The notes beneath the pieces were generated by a model. It did not search any database, was not told the DNA's origin, and worked only from the letters and a program-made list of their open reading frames with translations. DNA of 64,000 nt, taken from assembly GCF_000378145.1 (NCBI RefSeq), contig NZ_KB899278.1, positions 248,001 through 312,000 of the forward strand, read 5' to 3'. The DNA is from Saccharibacillus kuerlensis DSM 22868 (GTDB lineage: Bacteria; Bacillota; Bacilli; Paenibacillales; Paenibacillaceae). Made by a program: the position numbers and the translations under genes. Shown here in pieces: positions 8,173-16,886 of the stretch (position 1 is the first letter of the stretch; each line of letters opens with the position of its first letter).

Positions 8173-9522
8173 TTAACGGCTGCGCACTTCAAAGATGGCA
8201 AATTTCAAGTAATGGCCTTCGTCTACGCCGAGAATCTGCGGATGATCTTTGCCTGCAGCTCTCCATTCGATCAGGCGAAGCGTTTTACCCGCATCGCGTG
8301 CCGCTTCTTGAATCGTTTCCAGGAACAGGTCTGGACGCATATGGTACGAGCAGCTCGCCGTAACCAGATATCCACCTTCGCTAACCAGCTTCATGCCGTG
8401 CAGGTTGATGTCCTTGTATCCGCGAACCGCACCTTTGACAGCCGAACGCGACTTGGCGAAAGCCGGCGGATCAAGAATAACAACGTCCCAGCTTCGGCCG
8501 CCGCCGGCCGGCATCGGCACGGACGTATCGACTTTGGACAAACCTTCCGCACGACGTTTGCGCTCTTCGAGTCCTTTGACGTTTTCTCTCAAATAATCGA
8601 AGGCATCGGCTACGACGAATTCAACGCGATCTTCAAATCCGTTCAAACGGACATTTTCCTGTGCGCTTTCAATCGCATGTGCCGAAATATCCAGGCAGGT
8701 TACTTTTTTCGCTCCGTATGCGCAGGCGTGCAGCGTAAAGCTTCCCGTATGCGAGAAGCACTCCAGTACCGTAGCGCCATCCCAATGCGGGAACTCGACG
8801 ACTTTGCCGTTCTTGTTAACAGGGCGGCGTTCGCCGTCAATATCCTGCAGGGCGATACCGCTGCGCTCGCCCCATCCTGTCATCAGCGGAGCGATCGAAG
8901 CGCGGTTTTCCCGCTGATCGAAGAAGTAACCGGTCTTCTGCCCCTGTTCGATATCCACTTTGACGAGCAGACCATTTTCCTCGACCGTAACGTGACGCGG
9001 ACACTCGCCGTACAATACTCCTGTTGTCTCTTCCAAACCTTCCAATGCACGAACCGATACATCGCTGCGTTCGTAAATTCCGGCCGGCTTCATGACTTCA
9101 ACAAGCGCGTCTACAATCTCGCTGCGGCGCCGGTCCATACCGAACGTCAAGATCTGAACGACCAGCACGTCCGCAAAACGATCGACGATCAGGCCCGGCA
9201 GAAAATCAGCTTCGCCATAAACAAGCCGGTACGCAGATCCGCTTACGAAGCGATTGCGATGGCGCAAACAATCGCTGAAGCGGGAAACGAAGAACTCTTT
9301 GTCCATGGCTTCGATTTTCCCGTGCGACAGCAGCCGAACCGTGATTTGCGAATTCACATTGTAATATCCCGTGCCAAGCGGCTTGCCGCGGTGATCGGTT
9401 ACTTCGACCAGATCTCCCGGAGCCGGATCGCCTTCTGTACCTGCAATCTCACTTTTATAAATCCACGGATGTCCTTCTTCCAGCCTCTTTTTACGGTTTT
9501 TGTCCAGTATAACCTTTGCCAC
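8173..9522 (-). CDS. class I SAM-dependent 23S rRNA methyltransferase, RlmI family
   Basis: A 449-residue RlmI/YwbD-type RNA methyltransferase, expected to methylate a cytosine C5 in 23S rRNA (position 1962 in E. coli RlmI). The N-terminus (about 1-75) is a PUA RNA-binding domain (HPWIYKSEI, GTGYYN). The Rossmann methyltransferase follows, with a SAM loop around ECFSHTGSFTLHA, the acidic VTCLDIS and a catalytic-type LDPPAF; a TASCSYHM segment near the C-terminus may hold the family cysteine. Two segments, around residues 215-240 and 320-345, look like lineage-specific insertions. The start is GTG after GAGGAGG. It has its own terminator and forms the right border of the AT-rich island. Family is certain; the exact target base is inferred. 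Confidence 0.9.
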   Translation of the reverse strand: MAKVILDKNRKKRLEEGHPWIYKSEIAGTEGDPAPGDLVEVTDHRGKPLGTGYYNVNSQITVRLLSHGKIEAMDKEFFVSRFSDCLRHRNRFVSGSAYRLVYGEADFLPGLIVDRFADVLVVQILTFGMDRRRSEIVDALVEVMKPAGIYERSDVSVRALEGLEETTGVLYGECPRHVTVEENGLLVKVDIEQGQKTGYFFDQRENRASIAPLMTGWGERSGIALQDIDGERRPVNKNGKVVEFPHWDGATVLECFSHTGSFTLHACAYGAKKVTCLDISAHAIESAQENVRLNGFEDRVEFVVADAFDYLRENVKGLEERKRRAEGLSKVDTSVPMPAGGGRSWDVVILDPPAFAKSRSAVKGAVRGYKDINLHGMKLVSEGGYLVTASCSYHMRPDLFLETIQEAARDAGKTLRLIEWRAAGKDHPQILGVDEGHYLKFAIFEVRSR

Positions 9523-9560
9523 TTTGTTTCCTCCTCAAAATTGCAGCCTACACCCGAAGC

Positions 9561-9992
9561 TTACAGCTTCAAACCAAGCATCTTCAGTGCCGTTCTTAAG
9601 ATCGGATGATTGTTTTCATAACCCGATCTTTTGTGCAGGACCAACGCTTCTTCCGGTGAAAACCATTCTACTCCCCGGATCTCCTCCTGCTGCGCTCGCA
9701 GTTCGCCGCCAAGCGCTTCGACCAAATAGTAACGGACTTCTTTGTCGACCAGTCCGTATTTCTCATTTTCATATTGATAGCGGATAATATCCACGAGCTG
9801 TACAATCCGGCCTTCAATGCCAGTCTCCTCGCGAATCTCACGCAGTGCCGCTTCCCGAGGCGTCTCGCCCGGCTCGCGCTTGCCTTTGGCCAGCGAGACT
9901 TTGCCATAACGGTCTTGGATCAGCTGGATTTTCAGCCGTCCTCCGTCTCTGCGGTAGACGACTCCGCCCGCCGATATTTCCATTCTGCTCAC
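9561..9992 (-). CDS. Nudix hydrolase
   Basis: Small hydrolase of nucleoside diphosphate-X compounds, about 143 residues. The full Nudix box is present (G-x5-E-x7-REIREETGI, about residues 42-64). Start choice: a GTG at 9992 sits six bases after AAGGGGAG, while the internal ATG at 9983 is too far from it; a longer frame to 10046 has no good site. The N-terminal EISAGGVVYRR and the C-terminal segment with EVRYYLVEA are of the diadenosine-polyphosphate/MutT-like kind, but the substrate cannot be read from sequence. It lies 38 bases upstream of the methyltransferase start and may be co-transcribed with it. Confidence 0.85.
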   Translation of the reverse strand: MSRMEISAGGVVYRRDGGRLKIQLIQDRYGKVSLAKGKREPGETPREAALREIREETGIEGRIVQLVDIIRYQYENEKYGLVDKEVRYYLVEALGGELRAQQEEIRGVEWFSPEEALVLHKRSGYENNHPILRTALKMLGLKL

Positions 9993-10033
9993 CGTTTTCT
10001 CCCCTTGTCCGTGCTTTACAATCCTGCAAGCAA

Positions 10034-10062
10034 AGGGACTCCGCACTTGCTGCGAAGTCCCT
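10034..10062 (-). terminator. hairpin after mtaB
   Basis: AGGGACTCCGCA and TGCGAAGTCCCT pair over 11 of 12 positions around a 5-base loop, 55 bases after the mtaB stop. The following T run is poor, so it may stabilise the 3' end or be a weak terminator. Confidence 0.4.
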
Positions 10063-10117
10063 CTTGCCCTATCTTACCTTGTTCGGCTCCAGGCCGATCT
10101 GCTGCTTGTGCTGTCGG

Positions 10118-11461
10118 TCAGGATACCGATGGTGCAAGCGCCTCGTCAAGTACGCGAAGCAGCTGGCCGCGACATCCGTCGGCGTTTCCTTCGGTGATCT
10201 TAACTCGGCAGAGCTTGCCCTGCAGTTCCTGCGAGCCTTCGAACACAACGGTCAAATAGTTGTCGCTGTGTCCGCCGACAAAGCCCTGCGGATAAGTCCC
10301 TTTTTCGTTCTTTTCAGGAATAACGTCTACAACTTGACCAACAAACTTCTGCGCATATTCCAGCTGCATCTGTTTGGACAGCTCGATCAATTCGTGTACA
10401 CGCGCATTTTTGATCTCTTCATCCACTTGATCTTCCATTCGCGCGGCCGGCGTGCCGGTCCGCTGGGAATAAGGGAATACATGCATTTCGGAGAAACCGA
10501 TCTGCTGCATAAATGCGTAGCCGTTTCGGTACATTTCGTCGGTCTCGCCCGGGAATCCAACGATAACATCGGTTGTAATCGCCACGTCCGGCATTGCCTG
10601 ACGGATACGCGCGATTTTTTCCGCGAACTCTTCGACGGTGTACTTGCGGCGCATTCTTTTCAGTACCGTATTATCACCCGCCTGCAGCGGAATATGGAAG
10701 TGACGGCACATTTTCGTCGAGCGGTTCAGCACTTCGAGCATCTTGTCGTCGATCTGACTGGCTTCGATCGAACTGATACGGATGCGTTCGAGCCCTTCAA
10801 CCTTATCCAGCTCTTCCATCAGATCGGACAAGCGGAAGTTCTCCAGATCATCGCCGTAACCGCCGGTATGAATGCCGGTCAGCACGATCTCCTTGTAACC
10901 GGATGCGACCAATTGACGAGCCTGACTGAGCACGCTCTGAGGCTCGCGGCTCCGCGACAGTCCGCGCGACCACGGAATGATGCAGAATGTGCAGAAGTTG
11001 TTGCAGCCCTCCTGAATTTTCAGAAACGCACGAGTATGTCCATTGAAGCTCGGCACGTCCAGTTCTTCGAACGTCCGTGTCTTCATGATATTGCGCACGG
11101 CATTGATCGGCTCTCGCTTGGCTCGAATTTCGTCTACAAGCGGCAGAATCTTCTCGCGATCCTGCGTACCGATCACCAGGTCAACGCCTGGAATTTCAAG
11201 GATTTCAGCCGCGGACGTCTGCGCGTAACAGCCCGTCACCGCGACGATAGCATCCGGATTGCGACGAACGGCGCGGCGGATAATCTGACGGCTTTTCTTA
11301 TCGCCGGTATTCGTTACCGTGCAGGTGTTGATGAGATAAACGTCGGCAGTCTGCTCGAATTCCACCTGTTCATAACCTTCATTTTTGAACAGCTGCCAGA
11401 TGGCTTCCGTATCGTAGAAATTGACTTTGCAGCCCAGCGTATAAAAAGCGACTGATGGCAT
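10118..11461 (-). CDS. mtaB: tRNA t6A37 methylthiotransferase MtaB
   Basis: Radical-SAM enzyme that adds a methylthio group to threonylcarbamoyladenosine at position 37 of ANN-decoding tRNAs. The 447-residue protein has the family order: N-terminal UPF0004 domain with cluster cysteines (TLGCKVN, NTCTVT, GCYAQ), radical-SAM CNNFCTFC in the middle, and a C-terminal TRAM RNA-binding domain. It starts two bases after the rsmE stop with GGGAGGAATTTAACA before the ATG, so it is cotranscribed with rsmE, matching the prmA-rsmE-mtaB order of Bacillus. Confidence 0.96.
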   Translation of the reverse strand: MPSVAFYTLGCKVNFYDTEAIWQLFKNEGYEQVEFEQTADVYLINTCTVTNTGDKKSRQIIRRAVRRNPDAIVAVTGCYAQTSAAEILEIPGVDLVIGTQDREKILPLVDEIRAKREPINAVRNIMKTRTFEELDVPSFNGHTRAFLKIQEGCNNFCTFCIIPWSRGLSRSREPQSVLSQARQLVASGYKEIVLTGIHTGGYGDDLENFRLSDLMEELDKVEGLERIRISSIEASQIDDKMLEVLNRSTKMCRHFHIPLQAGDNTVLKRMRRKYTVEEFAEKIARIRQAMPDVAITTDVIVGFPGETDEMYRNGYAFMQQIGFSEMHVFPYSQRTGTPAARMEDQVDEEIKNARVHELIELSKQMQLEYAQKFVGQVVDVIPEKNEKGTYPQGFVGGHSDNYLTVVFEGSQELQGKLCRVKITEGNADGCRGQLLRVLDEALAPSVS

Positions 11462-11463
11462 TG

Positions 11464-12225
11464 TTAAATTCCTCCCATTTCTCCGGACTCGTACAGGATG
11501 CAGGACAGAGCGGCCATGCCGGCCGTCTCCGCTCTCAGGATGCGTTTGCCGAGACCGGCAATCTTCGCGCCGGCGGCGGCGGCTTCATCCGCTTCCCGCT
11601 CGGCAAATCCGCCTTCGGGACCGACGACGAGCAGTACGTTCGCTTCGCCGTCCGGCCGTTGCTCTGCAAACGGGCGAACAATGTCCCGAAGCTGCAGTCC
11701 GTCTTCTTTTTCATAGCAAAACAGAACCAGGTCGTAACTGCCGAACGTCTTCAGCAGCTGCTTGTATGTCAGCGGTTGGCTCACCTGAGGAATACGGCTG
11801 CGATGACTCTGCTCCGCCGCTTCCTTGGCAATTTTGCTCCAGCGCTGCAGACGTTTCTCTTCTTTCTTGGCATCGTATTGGACAACTGTACGCTCCGACA
11901 AGAACGGAACGAAAGCATTGGCGCCAATCTCCGTGCACTTCTGAATAACCGTTTCCAGCTTGTCGCCCTTGGGCAGACTTTGAGCGATATCCACACGGAA
12001 GCGGGCTTCGCTCTTCTCCGCGATCTCTTCGACTGCCACCGCAATAACCTCGCCCGTCTCGACCGACTCCAGTTCAGCCAGCACAAGACGATCCGCTCCG
12101 TCGCAGACAATAATCTTGTCGCCGGGACGACCGCGCATAACACGCCCGATATGACGCGCATCCTCTCCGAGAATGCGGACTTTGTTTTCTTCGAACTGTT
12201 CTTTTTCCACAAAATATCTCTGCAT
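11464..12225 (-). CDS. rsmE: 16S rRNA (uracil1498-N3)-methyltransferase RsmE
   Basis: SPOUT-class enzyme that methylates N3 of U1498 in 16S rRNA. It has 253 residues, typical for the family. The N-terminal PUA-like part starts MQRYFVEK and includes HIGRVMR. The C-terminal SPOUT knot shows RSHRSRIPQV, LLVVGPEGGF (SAM-binding loop) and LGKRILRAETA. The ribosome binding site is weak. It precedes mtaB in the same operon and follows the site-2 protease gene by about 195 bases. Confidence 0.96.
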   Translation of the reverse strand: MQRYFVEKEQFEENKVRILGEDARHIGRVMRGRPGDKIIVCDGADRLVLAELESVETGEVIAVAVEEIAEKSEARFRVDIAQSLPKGDKLETVIQKCTEIGANAFVPFLSERTVVQYDAKKEEKRLQRWSKIAKEAAEQSHRSRIPQVSQPLTYKQLLKTFGSYDLVLFCYEKEDGLQLRDIVRPFAEQRPDGEANVLLVVGPEGGFAEREADEAAAAGAKIAGLGKRILRAETAGMAALSCILYESGEMGGI

Positions 12226-12421
12226 CTCTCATCCACTTCTCTTCCGTTTTTGACCAAATTCCATCATACACGGTTTGCTTCCCGCTGACCAGTGGAGACG
12301 GCGAAAAACCGGTTTTCCTGCAGCATGTTTTCCAGAAGCAAAAAACGGAAAACACGGCACGGGAGCAACCGGTTCTGAAAATCCGACCTATTCGCAATCA
12401 GCCAGACAACTAACTAGGCAA

Positions 12422-13093
12422 TCATCCGAAAATCATCTGGGCAATGCGCAGGAACGCATTTGTAATATCGCCGATCCAATCGTAGATCCGACCGATCGTA
12501 TTTTGTCTGAGCGGCGGAATAAACACGATAATCAGGAAAATGAAAATGGAATACGGTTCAATCGCCTGCATTTTTCTGCGCAGCGGAAGAGGAGCAAGAT
12601 CTTCCAAGATCCGATAGCCGTCCAGCGGCGGAAGCGGAATCAGATTGAAGAGGAACAGCAAAACGTTAAGCTGCACCAGCGTCGACAAGAAAATGTCCAA
12701 TGCCTCGACGCCCCGCGAATAATTGGCTTCGATAAACACGCCATTGCGGAGGCAAACATAATAAATCATGGCTCCGATAAAAGCGATTAACAAGTTGCTG
12801 AGCGGTCCGACCGCCGAGACAATAATACCCATCAACCGCGGACGGCTGAAATTTTCTCTAGTGACCGGTACAGGACGCGCCCATCCGAAACCGGCAAGCA
12901 GAATCAGCAGCATGCCCAGTACATCGATATGCCGAGCCGGATTCAGCGTTACGCGGCCCAGCAGCTTCGCTGTAGGATCACCGAATTTGTAGGCTGAGTA
13001 CGCATGCGCGAACTCATGCACAGTGAAGGCGATAATCAGCACTAATAGAACGAACGGCAGCTGTTCAAACGAGAAAGCGAGAAGATTCTCCAT
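12422..13093 (-). CDS. site-2 protease (M50) family membrane metalloprotease
   Basis: A 223-residue polytopic membrane protein of the M50 (YwhC-like) group. The zinc motif HEFAH lies at about 26-30 in the first membrane helix (AFTVHEFAHAY), and the third zinc ligand and second catalytic motif is NLIPLPPLDG near residue 160. Five to six hydrophobic segments are visible. Its start codon follows the prmA stop directly (stop at 13094), so it is coupled to prmA. Substrates of this subgroup are mostly unknown. It is inserted between prmA and rsmE, which are adjacent in Bacillus subtilis. Confidence 0.9.
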   Translation of the reverse strand: MENLLAFSFEQLPFVLLVLIIAFTVHEFAHAYSAYKFGDPTAKLLGRVTLNPARHIDVLGMLLILLAGFGWARPVPVTRENFSRPRLMGIIVSAVGPLSNLLIAFIGAMIYYVCLRNGVFIEANYSRGVEALDIFLSTLVQLNVLLFLFNLIPLPPLDGYRILEDLAPLPLRRKMQAIEPYSIFIFLIIVFIPPLRQNTIGRIYDWIGDITNAFLRIAQMIFG

Positions 13094-14071
13094 TTACAGC
13101 ACCTTCTCCGCAACGAATGCCAGCCAGTCCTCCTCGCGGTGCACGTGGCGAATCGTCAGGCCCGCAGCCGTGAGACCGTCATGCACAGCCTGTTCCTTGT
13201 CCTTGTAGATTCCCGACGCCAGATACAAACCGCCCGGACGCAGCGCTTCGTAAACGTCGTTTGTGAACAGGAGAATAACTTCGGCCAAAATGTTGGCGAC
13301 GACAATTTGTACCGGAAGCTCGACGCCGATCTCCGCTGAAGCTCCTTCACTGTCCGGACGCAGTACCGACAGCAGATCGCTTTCTTTTACGGTAATGTCA
13401 TCGGACAGGCCGTTCAATGCTACATTTTCACGTGCACTTATCACGGCTACAGGATCAAGATCCAACGCCAGTGCTCTTTTTGCACCCAGCTTAACCGCCC
13501 CAATGGACAAAATGCCCGAACCTGTGCCAACATCGATGACGTCTTCGCCGCCTTTGACAATGTTCTCAAGCGCCCGCAGACACAAAGCCGTCGTCGGATG
13601 GGTACCTGTGCCGAATGCCATTCCCGGATCAAGTTCAATAATGTGTTCGCCTTCGGATGCTTCATACTCCTCCCACACCGGCTTGATCGTCAGCGTATCG
13701 GATACTTTAAGCGGCTTGTAGTAGGCTTTCCAAGCGGTTGCCCACTCTTCTTCGTCTACGACTCTTGTTTCGTAAGTCGGGCTGCCCGTGTCGATATTGA
13801 ACGTAGCCAGCTCCACCGTACGGCTCTTCACTTCCTCAAGCACCGTTTCGATGTCCGTCTCTTGGGAGAAGTAACCTTTGATCTCCGCCCGGCCTTCCGG
13901 AATATCGTTCAACGGCTGATCGAACCACTCGCCGTATGGGCGTTCTCTCTTTTTATTTAAATTGCCCGATTCTTCGATCGAGACGCCGCCCGCTCCCGCT
14001 TCGTGCAGAAAGTTCGAGATCGCCTCCACCGCTTCCTCGGTCGTATGTATGGTCAATTCGTGCCACAACAT
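13094..14071 (-). CDS. prmA: ribosomal protein L11 methyltransferase PrmA
   Basis: Trimethylates lysines of ribosomal protein L11. The likely product is 325 residues from ATG 14071 (MLWHELTIHTTEEAVEA), preceded by GAGGAG at nine bases; an upstream ATG at 14140 would add 23 unlikely residues. The SAM motif DVGTGSGILSIGA and post-I acidic ALDLDPVAV are clear, with VVANILAEVI as motif IV. It is first gene of a prmA, protease, rsmE, mtaB series, the usual place after dnaJ, although here the MarR/exporter pair intervenes. Confidence 0.96.
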   Translation of the reverse strand: MLWHELTIHTTEEAVEAISNFLHEAGAGGVSIEESGNLNKKRERPYGEWFDQPLNDIPEGRAEIKGYFSQETDIETVLEEVKSRTVELATFNIDTGSPTYETRVVDEEEWATAWKAYYKPLKVSDTLTIKPVWEEYEASEGEHIIELDPGMAFGTGTHPTTALCLRALENIVKGGEDVIDVGTGSGILSIGAVKLGAKRALALDLDPVAVISARENVALNGLSDDITVKESDLLSVLRPDSEGASAEIGVELPVQIVVANILAEVILLFTNDVYEALRPGGLYLASGIYKDKEQAVHDGLTAAGLTIRHVHREEDWLAFVAEKVL

Positions 14072-14204
14072 GATTAATCGCTCCTCAATATTCAACTTTT
14101 GCGCTCGTTCCATTGTACTATAGACGAAGGTACAGCACAAAACCCTTAACTTTTCTGGAAAAGAGAAAGATTACCGCAAACTCAAATGATAAAAACGATG
14201 CAGC

Positions 14205-14237
14205 AAAAAGCCCGCTCTCTTTTAATGGAGAACGGGC
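14205..14237 (-). terminator. terminator of the MarR-exporter operon
   Basis: GCCCGCTCTC and GAGAACGGGC pair over an ATTAAAAG-type loop and, read leftwards, run into TTTTT. It lies about 60 bases after the exporter stop. Confidence 0.85.
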
Positions 14238-14300
14238 TTCTTATATAGCTTTGCGATTCACCGAGAGCCGCCGTTTTCGAGCCGGACTCTCTATCCACCA

Positions 14301-15833
14301 TTAGGCGTTAGCATTCGCATTTTCTGAAGCTGTTGTATGCACCTTTTTCTGGTTAGGCACTCCTTGACGCTCGACGATAACGTGTTTGATAAAGAAGGCC
14401 ATTACAAAAGCGGCTGCAGTCATCCAGGTGGCGACCACGAACGAATGATTGATGCCTTGTACCATCGCTTCATGTCTGACAGCGAGCATTTGAGCGGCAT
14501 TCTGCGGATCAGCTCCCATACTGACGACCAGCTGCGGTAAGACTTCGGCTACTTTATTGGACATAATCGATACGAGCAGTGCCGTGCCGAGCGCACCGGC
14601 GATTGTACGAAGCGTGTTCGACATCGCCGTACCGTGTCCGTTCAATCGTGCCGGAAGCTGATTCAGACCAGCTGTCTGGATTGGCATCATCATCAACGAC
14701 ATGCCGAACATACGAACCGTATAAACAGCGATCAAATGTCCATAAGTCGTAGTGACACTCAATTGACTGAATTGGTAGGTCGTAATAGTCATAATCGCAA
14801 GACCAGCTACCGCCAGCCAGCGTGCACCGATCTTATCGAAAATATAACCGGTAATCGGGGACATGATTCCCATTAAGATAGCACCCGGCAGCAGCATCAG
14901 ACCGGATTGGACCGGAGTAAAGCCCCGTACATTCTGCAGATACAATGGAAGCAGAATCATACCGGAGAACAGCGCCATCGTAGCAATGACGTTAATGACG
15001 GTTGTCAGCGAGAATACGTCATACTTGAATACTCGCATTTCCAAGATCGGCGTATCGCTTCTGAGCTGGCGGACGACAAACCACAGCAGCGCCGCAGCGC
15101 CGATCCCCAACGCCCACAGCACTTCGGCAGACTTCCAGCCTTGCGAACCCGCTTGGCTGAAACCGTACAAAATGCCGCCAAAACCGATGGTCGATAAGAT
15201 AACGGCCAGGATATCAAGCTTAGGCCGCGACGTTTCGGTTACGTTACGCATGAACAAAATGCCAAGAATGATCGAAACAACACCAAACGGCAGGATCAGA
15301 TAGAACAGGTAATGCCAATCATAATGCTGGACCATCCAGCCGGACAGCGTAGGTCCGATCGCCGGAGCGAAAATCATGGCCACGCCGACAAGTCCCATAG
15401 CGGAACCACGTTTCTCGATCGGGAAAATGGTCAAAATTGTAAAAGTCATCAGCGGCATTAAGATACCGGCACCCGATGCCTGTACCATACGACCAGCCAG
15501 CAGCAGACCGAACGTATCACTGAATGCGCAAAGAATTGTACCGGCCGTGAACAAACTCATAGCCGTGATAAACAGATTTCTGGATGTAAAGCGGGCCATC
15601 AGATAAGCCGTTACCGGAACCATGACGCCGTTGACGAGCATAAAGCCGGTACTCAGCCATTGAATAACAGTTGTGTCGACATTAAGGTCATTCGCCATCG
15701 TCGGCAGCGCCACATTGAGCAGCGTTTGATTCAGCAGCGCCACAAAAGCGCCTAGCAGCAGGGCAAGAAGGATCGGTCCCTTCTTAAGGGTTTGAACATC
15801 TTGTACAGCAGTTCTATTCATGGTGGTTTTCAT
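14301..15833 (-). CDS. DHA2-family multidrug efflux MFS transporter (EmrB/QacA type)
   Basis: A 510-residue major facilitator with about 14 membrane helices, the DHA2 layout of drug:proton antiporters. Visible family signatures include LLNVALPTMANDLN in helix 1, WLSTGFMLV in helix 2, the antiporter motif C region APAIGPTLSGW in helix 5 and long hydrophobic repeats through residue 490. It overlaps the upstream marR by 20 bases and shares its promoter, so it is most likely the efflux pump repressed by that MarR protein. The substrate is unknown. Confidence 0.92.
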   Translation of the reverse strand: MKTTMNRTAVQDVQTLKKGPILLALLLGAFVALLNQTLLNVALPTMANDLNVDTTVIQWLSTGFMLVNGVMVPVTAYLMARFTSRNLFITAMSLFTAGTILCAFSDTFGLLLAGRMVQASGAGILMPLMTFTILTIFPIEKRGSAMGLVGVAMIFAPAIGPTLSGWMVQHYDWHYLFYLILPFGVVSIILGILFMRNVTETSRPKLDILAVILSTIGFGGILYGFSQAGSQGWKSAEVLWALGIGAAALLWFVVRQLRSDTPILEMRVFKYDVFSLTTVINVIATMALFSGMILLPLYLQNVRGFTPVQSGLMLLPGAILMGIMSPITGYIFDKIGARWLAVAGLAIMTITTYQFSQLSVTTTYGHLIAVYTVRMFGMSLMMMPIQTAGLNQLPARLNGHGTAMSNTLRTIAGALGTALLVSIMSNKVAEVLPQLVVSMGADPQNAAQMLAVRHEAMVQGINHSFVVATWMTAAAFVMAFFIKHVIVERQGVPNQKKVHTTASENANANA

Positions 15834-16272
15834 CTCTCACTTCTTCTAATTTTTTGATGATTTTGCGATGCGCTTCAAGCATAATTCGCAGTTCTTCAGG
15901 ATCTAAATCCTTAATACCCGACAAATACTTCCGATAAGCAGAATTCGCTTCCTGCAGTACCTCTTCGCCCTTATGGGACAGTTTCAGTACAATCGCGCGC
16001 CTGTTATGATCCGGCCGTTCCCGAATGACCAATTCCGCTTTGACCAATCGGTCGATTACGCCGCTGACCGTACTGCTTCCCAGCCGCATATGCTCCGCAA
16101 GTTCTCCAAGCCCGATCTCAGGACGGTCTCGCAGCGTCTTCAGTGTCATCAGCTGAATGCCCGTCACACCGAATCGACACGATATTTCCGACATCATTTG
16201 AAAAAAGAGCTGTTTCACTTCCCGGAACGAATCAACGATCTCATGCAGTTCAATTTCTAGGTTCGTATCCAA
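15814..16272 (-). CDS. MarR-family transcriptional regulator
   Basis: A 152-residue winged-helix repressor of the MarR family. The DNA-binding core is visible as GLGELAEHMRLGSSTVSGVIDRL followed by the wing RERPDHNRRAIVLKLSHKG (residues about 55-105). It is the first gene of a two-gene operon with the DHA2 exporter (20-base overlap). A perfect 12-bp palindrome sits directly downstream of the -10 box of its promoter, the classic layout for autorepression relieved by a small ligand that the pump exports. Ligand identity is unknown. Confidence 0.93.
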   Translation of the reverse strand: MDTNLEIELHEIVDSFREVKQLFFQMMSEISCRFGVTGIQLMTLKTLRDRPEIGLGELAEHMRLGSSTVSGVIDRLVKAELVIRERPDHNRRAIVLKLSHKGEEVLQEANSAYRKYLSGIKDLDPEELRIMLEAHRKIIKKLEEVRDENHHE

Positions 16273-16334
16273 CGGTATCGCTGTCCTTTCTTACTACTTA
16301 AACGTTCTTCTGCGAAAAGTTTGTACAGAAACAT

Positions 16335-16376
16335 TTCGTATACGAATAATTATACTGCATATTTTTATAGTGTCAA
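16335..16376 (-). promoter_or_regulatory. marR promoter with overlapping operator palindrome
   Basis: Read leftwards: TTGACA at 16376-16371, a 16-base spacer, TATAAT at 16354-16349, then the perfect palindrome TTCGTATACGAA at 16346-16335, covering the expected start of transcription. Consensus promoter plus palindrome at +1 is the standard MarR operator arrangement. Confidence 0.75.
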
Positions 16377-16392
16377 GATGTACATATAAAAT

Positions 16393-16499
16393 GTGCAGGA
16401 TTTTCAGTTCTTCGCTCAGGTTGTTTTCCTTTCGGGACTCGGTTTGAGTCCGCGAGTAGAAGGAAAGCCAAAAGTCGCTCAGCTCTGAAAATCCTGCAC
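16393..16499. repeat. 107-bp long inverted repeat / hairpin element
   Basis: GTGCAGGATTTTCAG at 16393-16407 is perfectly inverted at 16485-16499. The inner sequence also pairs imperfectly (TTTTCCTT with AAGGAAA, GGACTC with GAGTCC around a GGTTT loop), so the whole element folds as one long hairpin. No target-site duplication or coding content is seen. Confidence 0.7.
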
Positions 16500-16588
16500 C
16501 CCAAGGGGGAGAGGCAGACGGCCTCTATAATCAGGCCGTCTGGAGGGGCGCCGAAGCTCCCTGCCTGCGGCAGCTTCGGCTGGGTATG

Positions 16589-16742
16589 GTAGGCAGCAGC
16601 TTCGCCGACTGCGAAAAGCGGAGGGCAGCGGCTTTGCCGGCTGCGAAAAGCGGAGGGCAGCGGCTTTGCCGGCTGCGAAAAGCGGAGGGCAGCGGCTTTG
16701 CCGGCTGCGAAAGGCAGAGGGCAGCGGCTTTGCCGGCTGCAA
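16589..16742. repeat. 32-bp tandem repeat (about 4.7 copies)
   Basis: Four copies of a 32-bp unit start at 16611, 16643, 16675 and 16707 (GCGAAAAGCGGAGGGCAGCG and on to GGCTTTGCCGGCT). The first three are identical apart from the edges, the fourth has two changes, and a diverged partial copy precedes them. Each unit can form a small hairpin (GCAGC-GGC, TTT loop, GCC-GGCTGC). The unit is not a multiple of three, so it is not a protein repeat. It lies between marR and dnaJ. Confidence 0.9.
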
Positions 16743-16795
16743 GTGAAAGGATTAAGCTTCGAAGCTGGACAGCTTTATAATTTGCTACACATCGC

Positions 16796-16826
16796 AAAAA
16801 GAGCCGTTCCTAGGAACGGCTCTTTT
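16796..16826 (-). terminator. terminator of the heat-shock operon
   Basis: GAGCCGTTCC and GGAACGGCTC form a perfect 10-bp stem flanked by A and T runs, about 60 bases after the dnaJ stop. Confidence 0.9.
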
Positions 16827-16886
16827 CTCAAATATATTAAGCTCTAATGATATTAATTTCTGATCTTGCAGTGACTCACTTAAAAA

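Noticed and set aside
9845-11455. 536-codon plus-strand frame
   Set aside because: It is antisense to mtaB, has no family features and no ribosome site; long antisense frames are common in GC-rich coding DNA here.
16589-16742. CRISPR array
   Set aside because: Units are directly adjacent with no unique spacers, and no cas gene is present.
16479-16797. Frames of 64-88 codons across the 32-bp repeats
   Set aside because: The 32-bp unit is not a multiple of three, so the reading frame shifts from copy to copy; the frames are products of the repeat.
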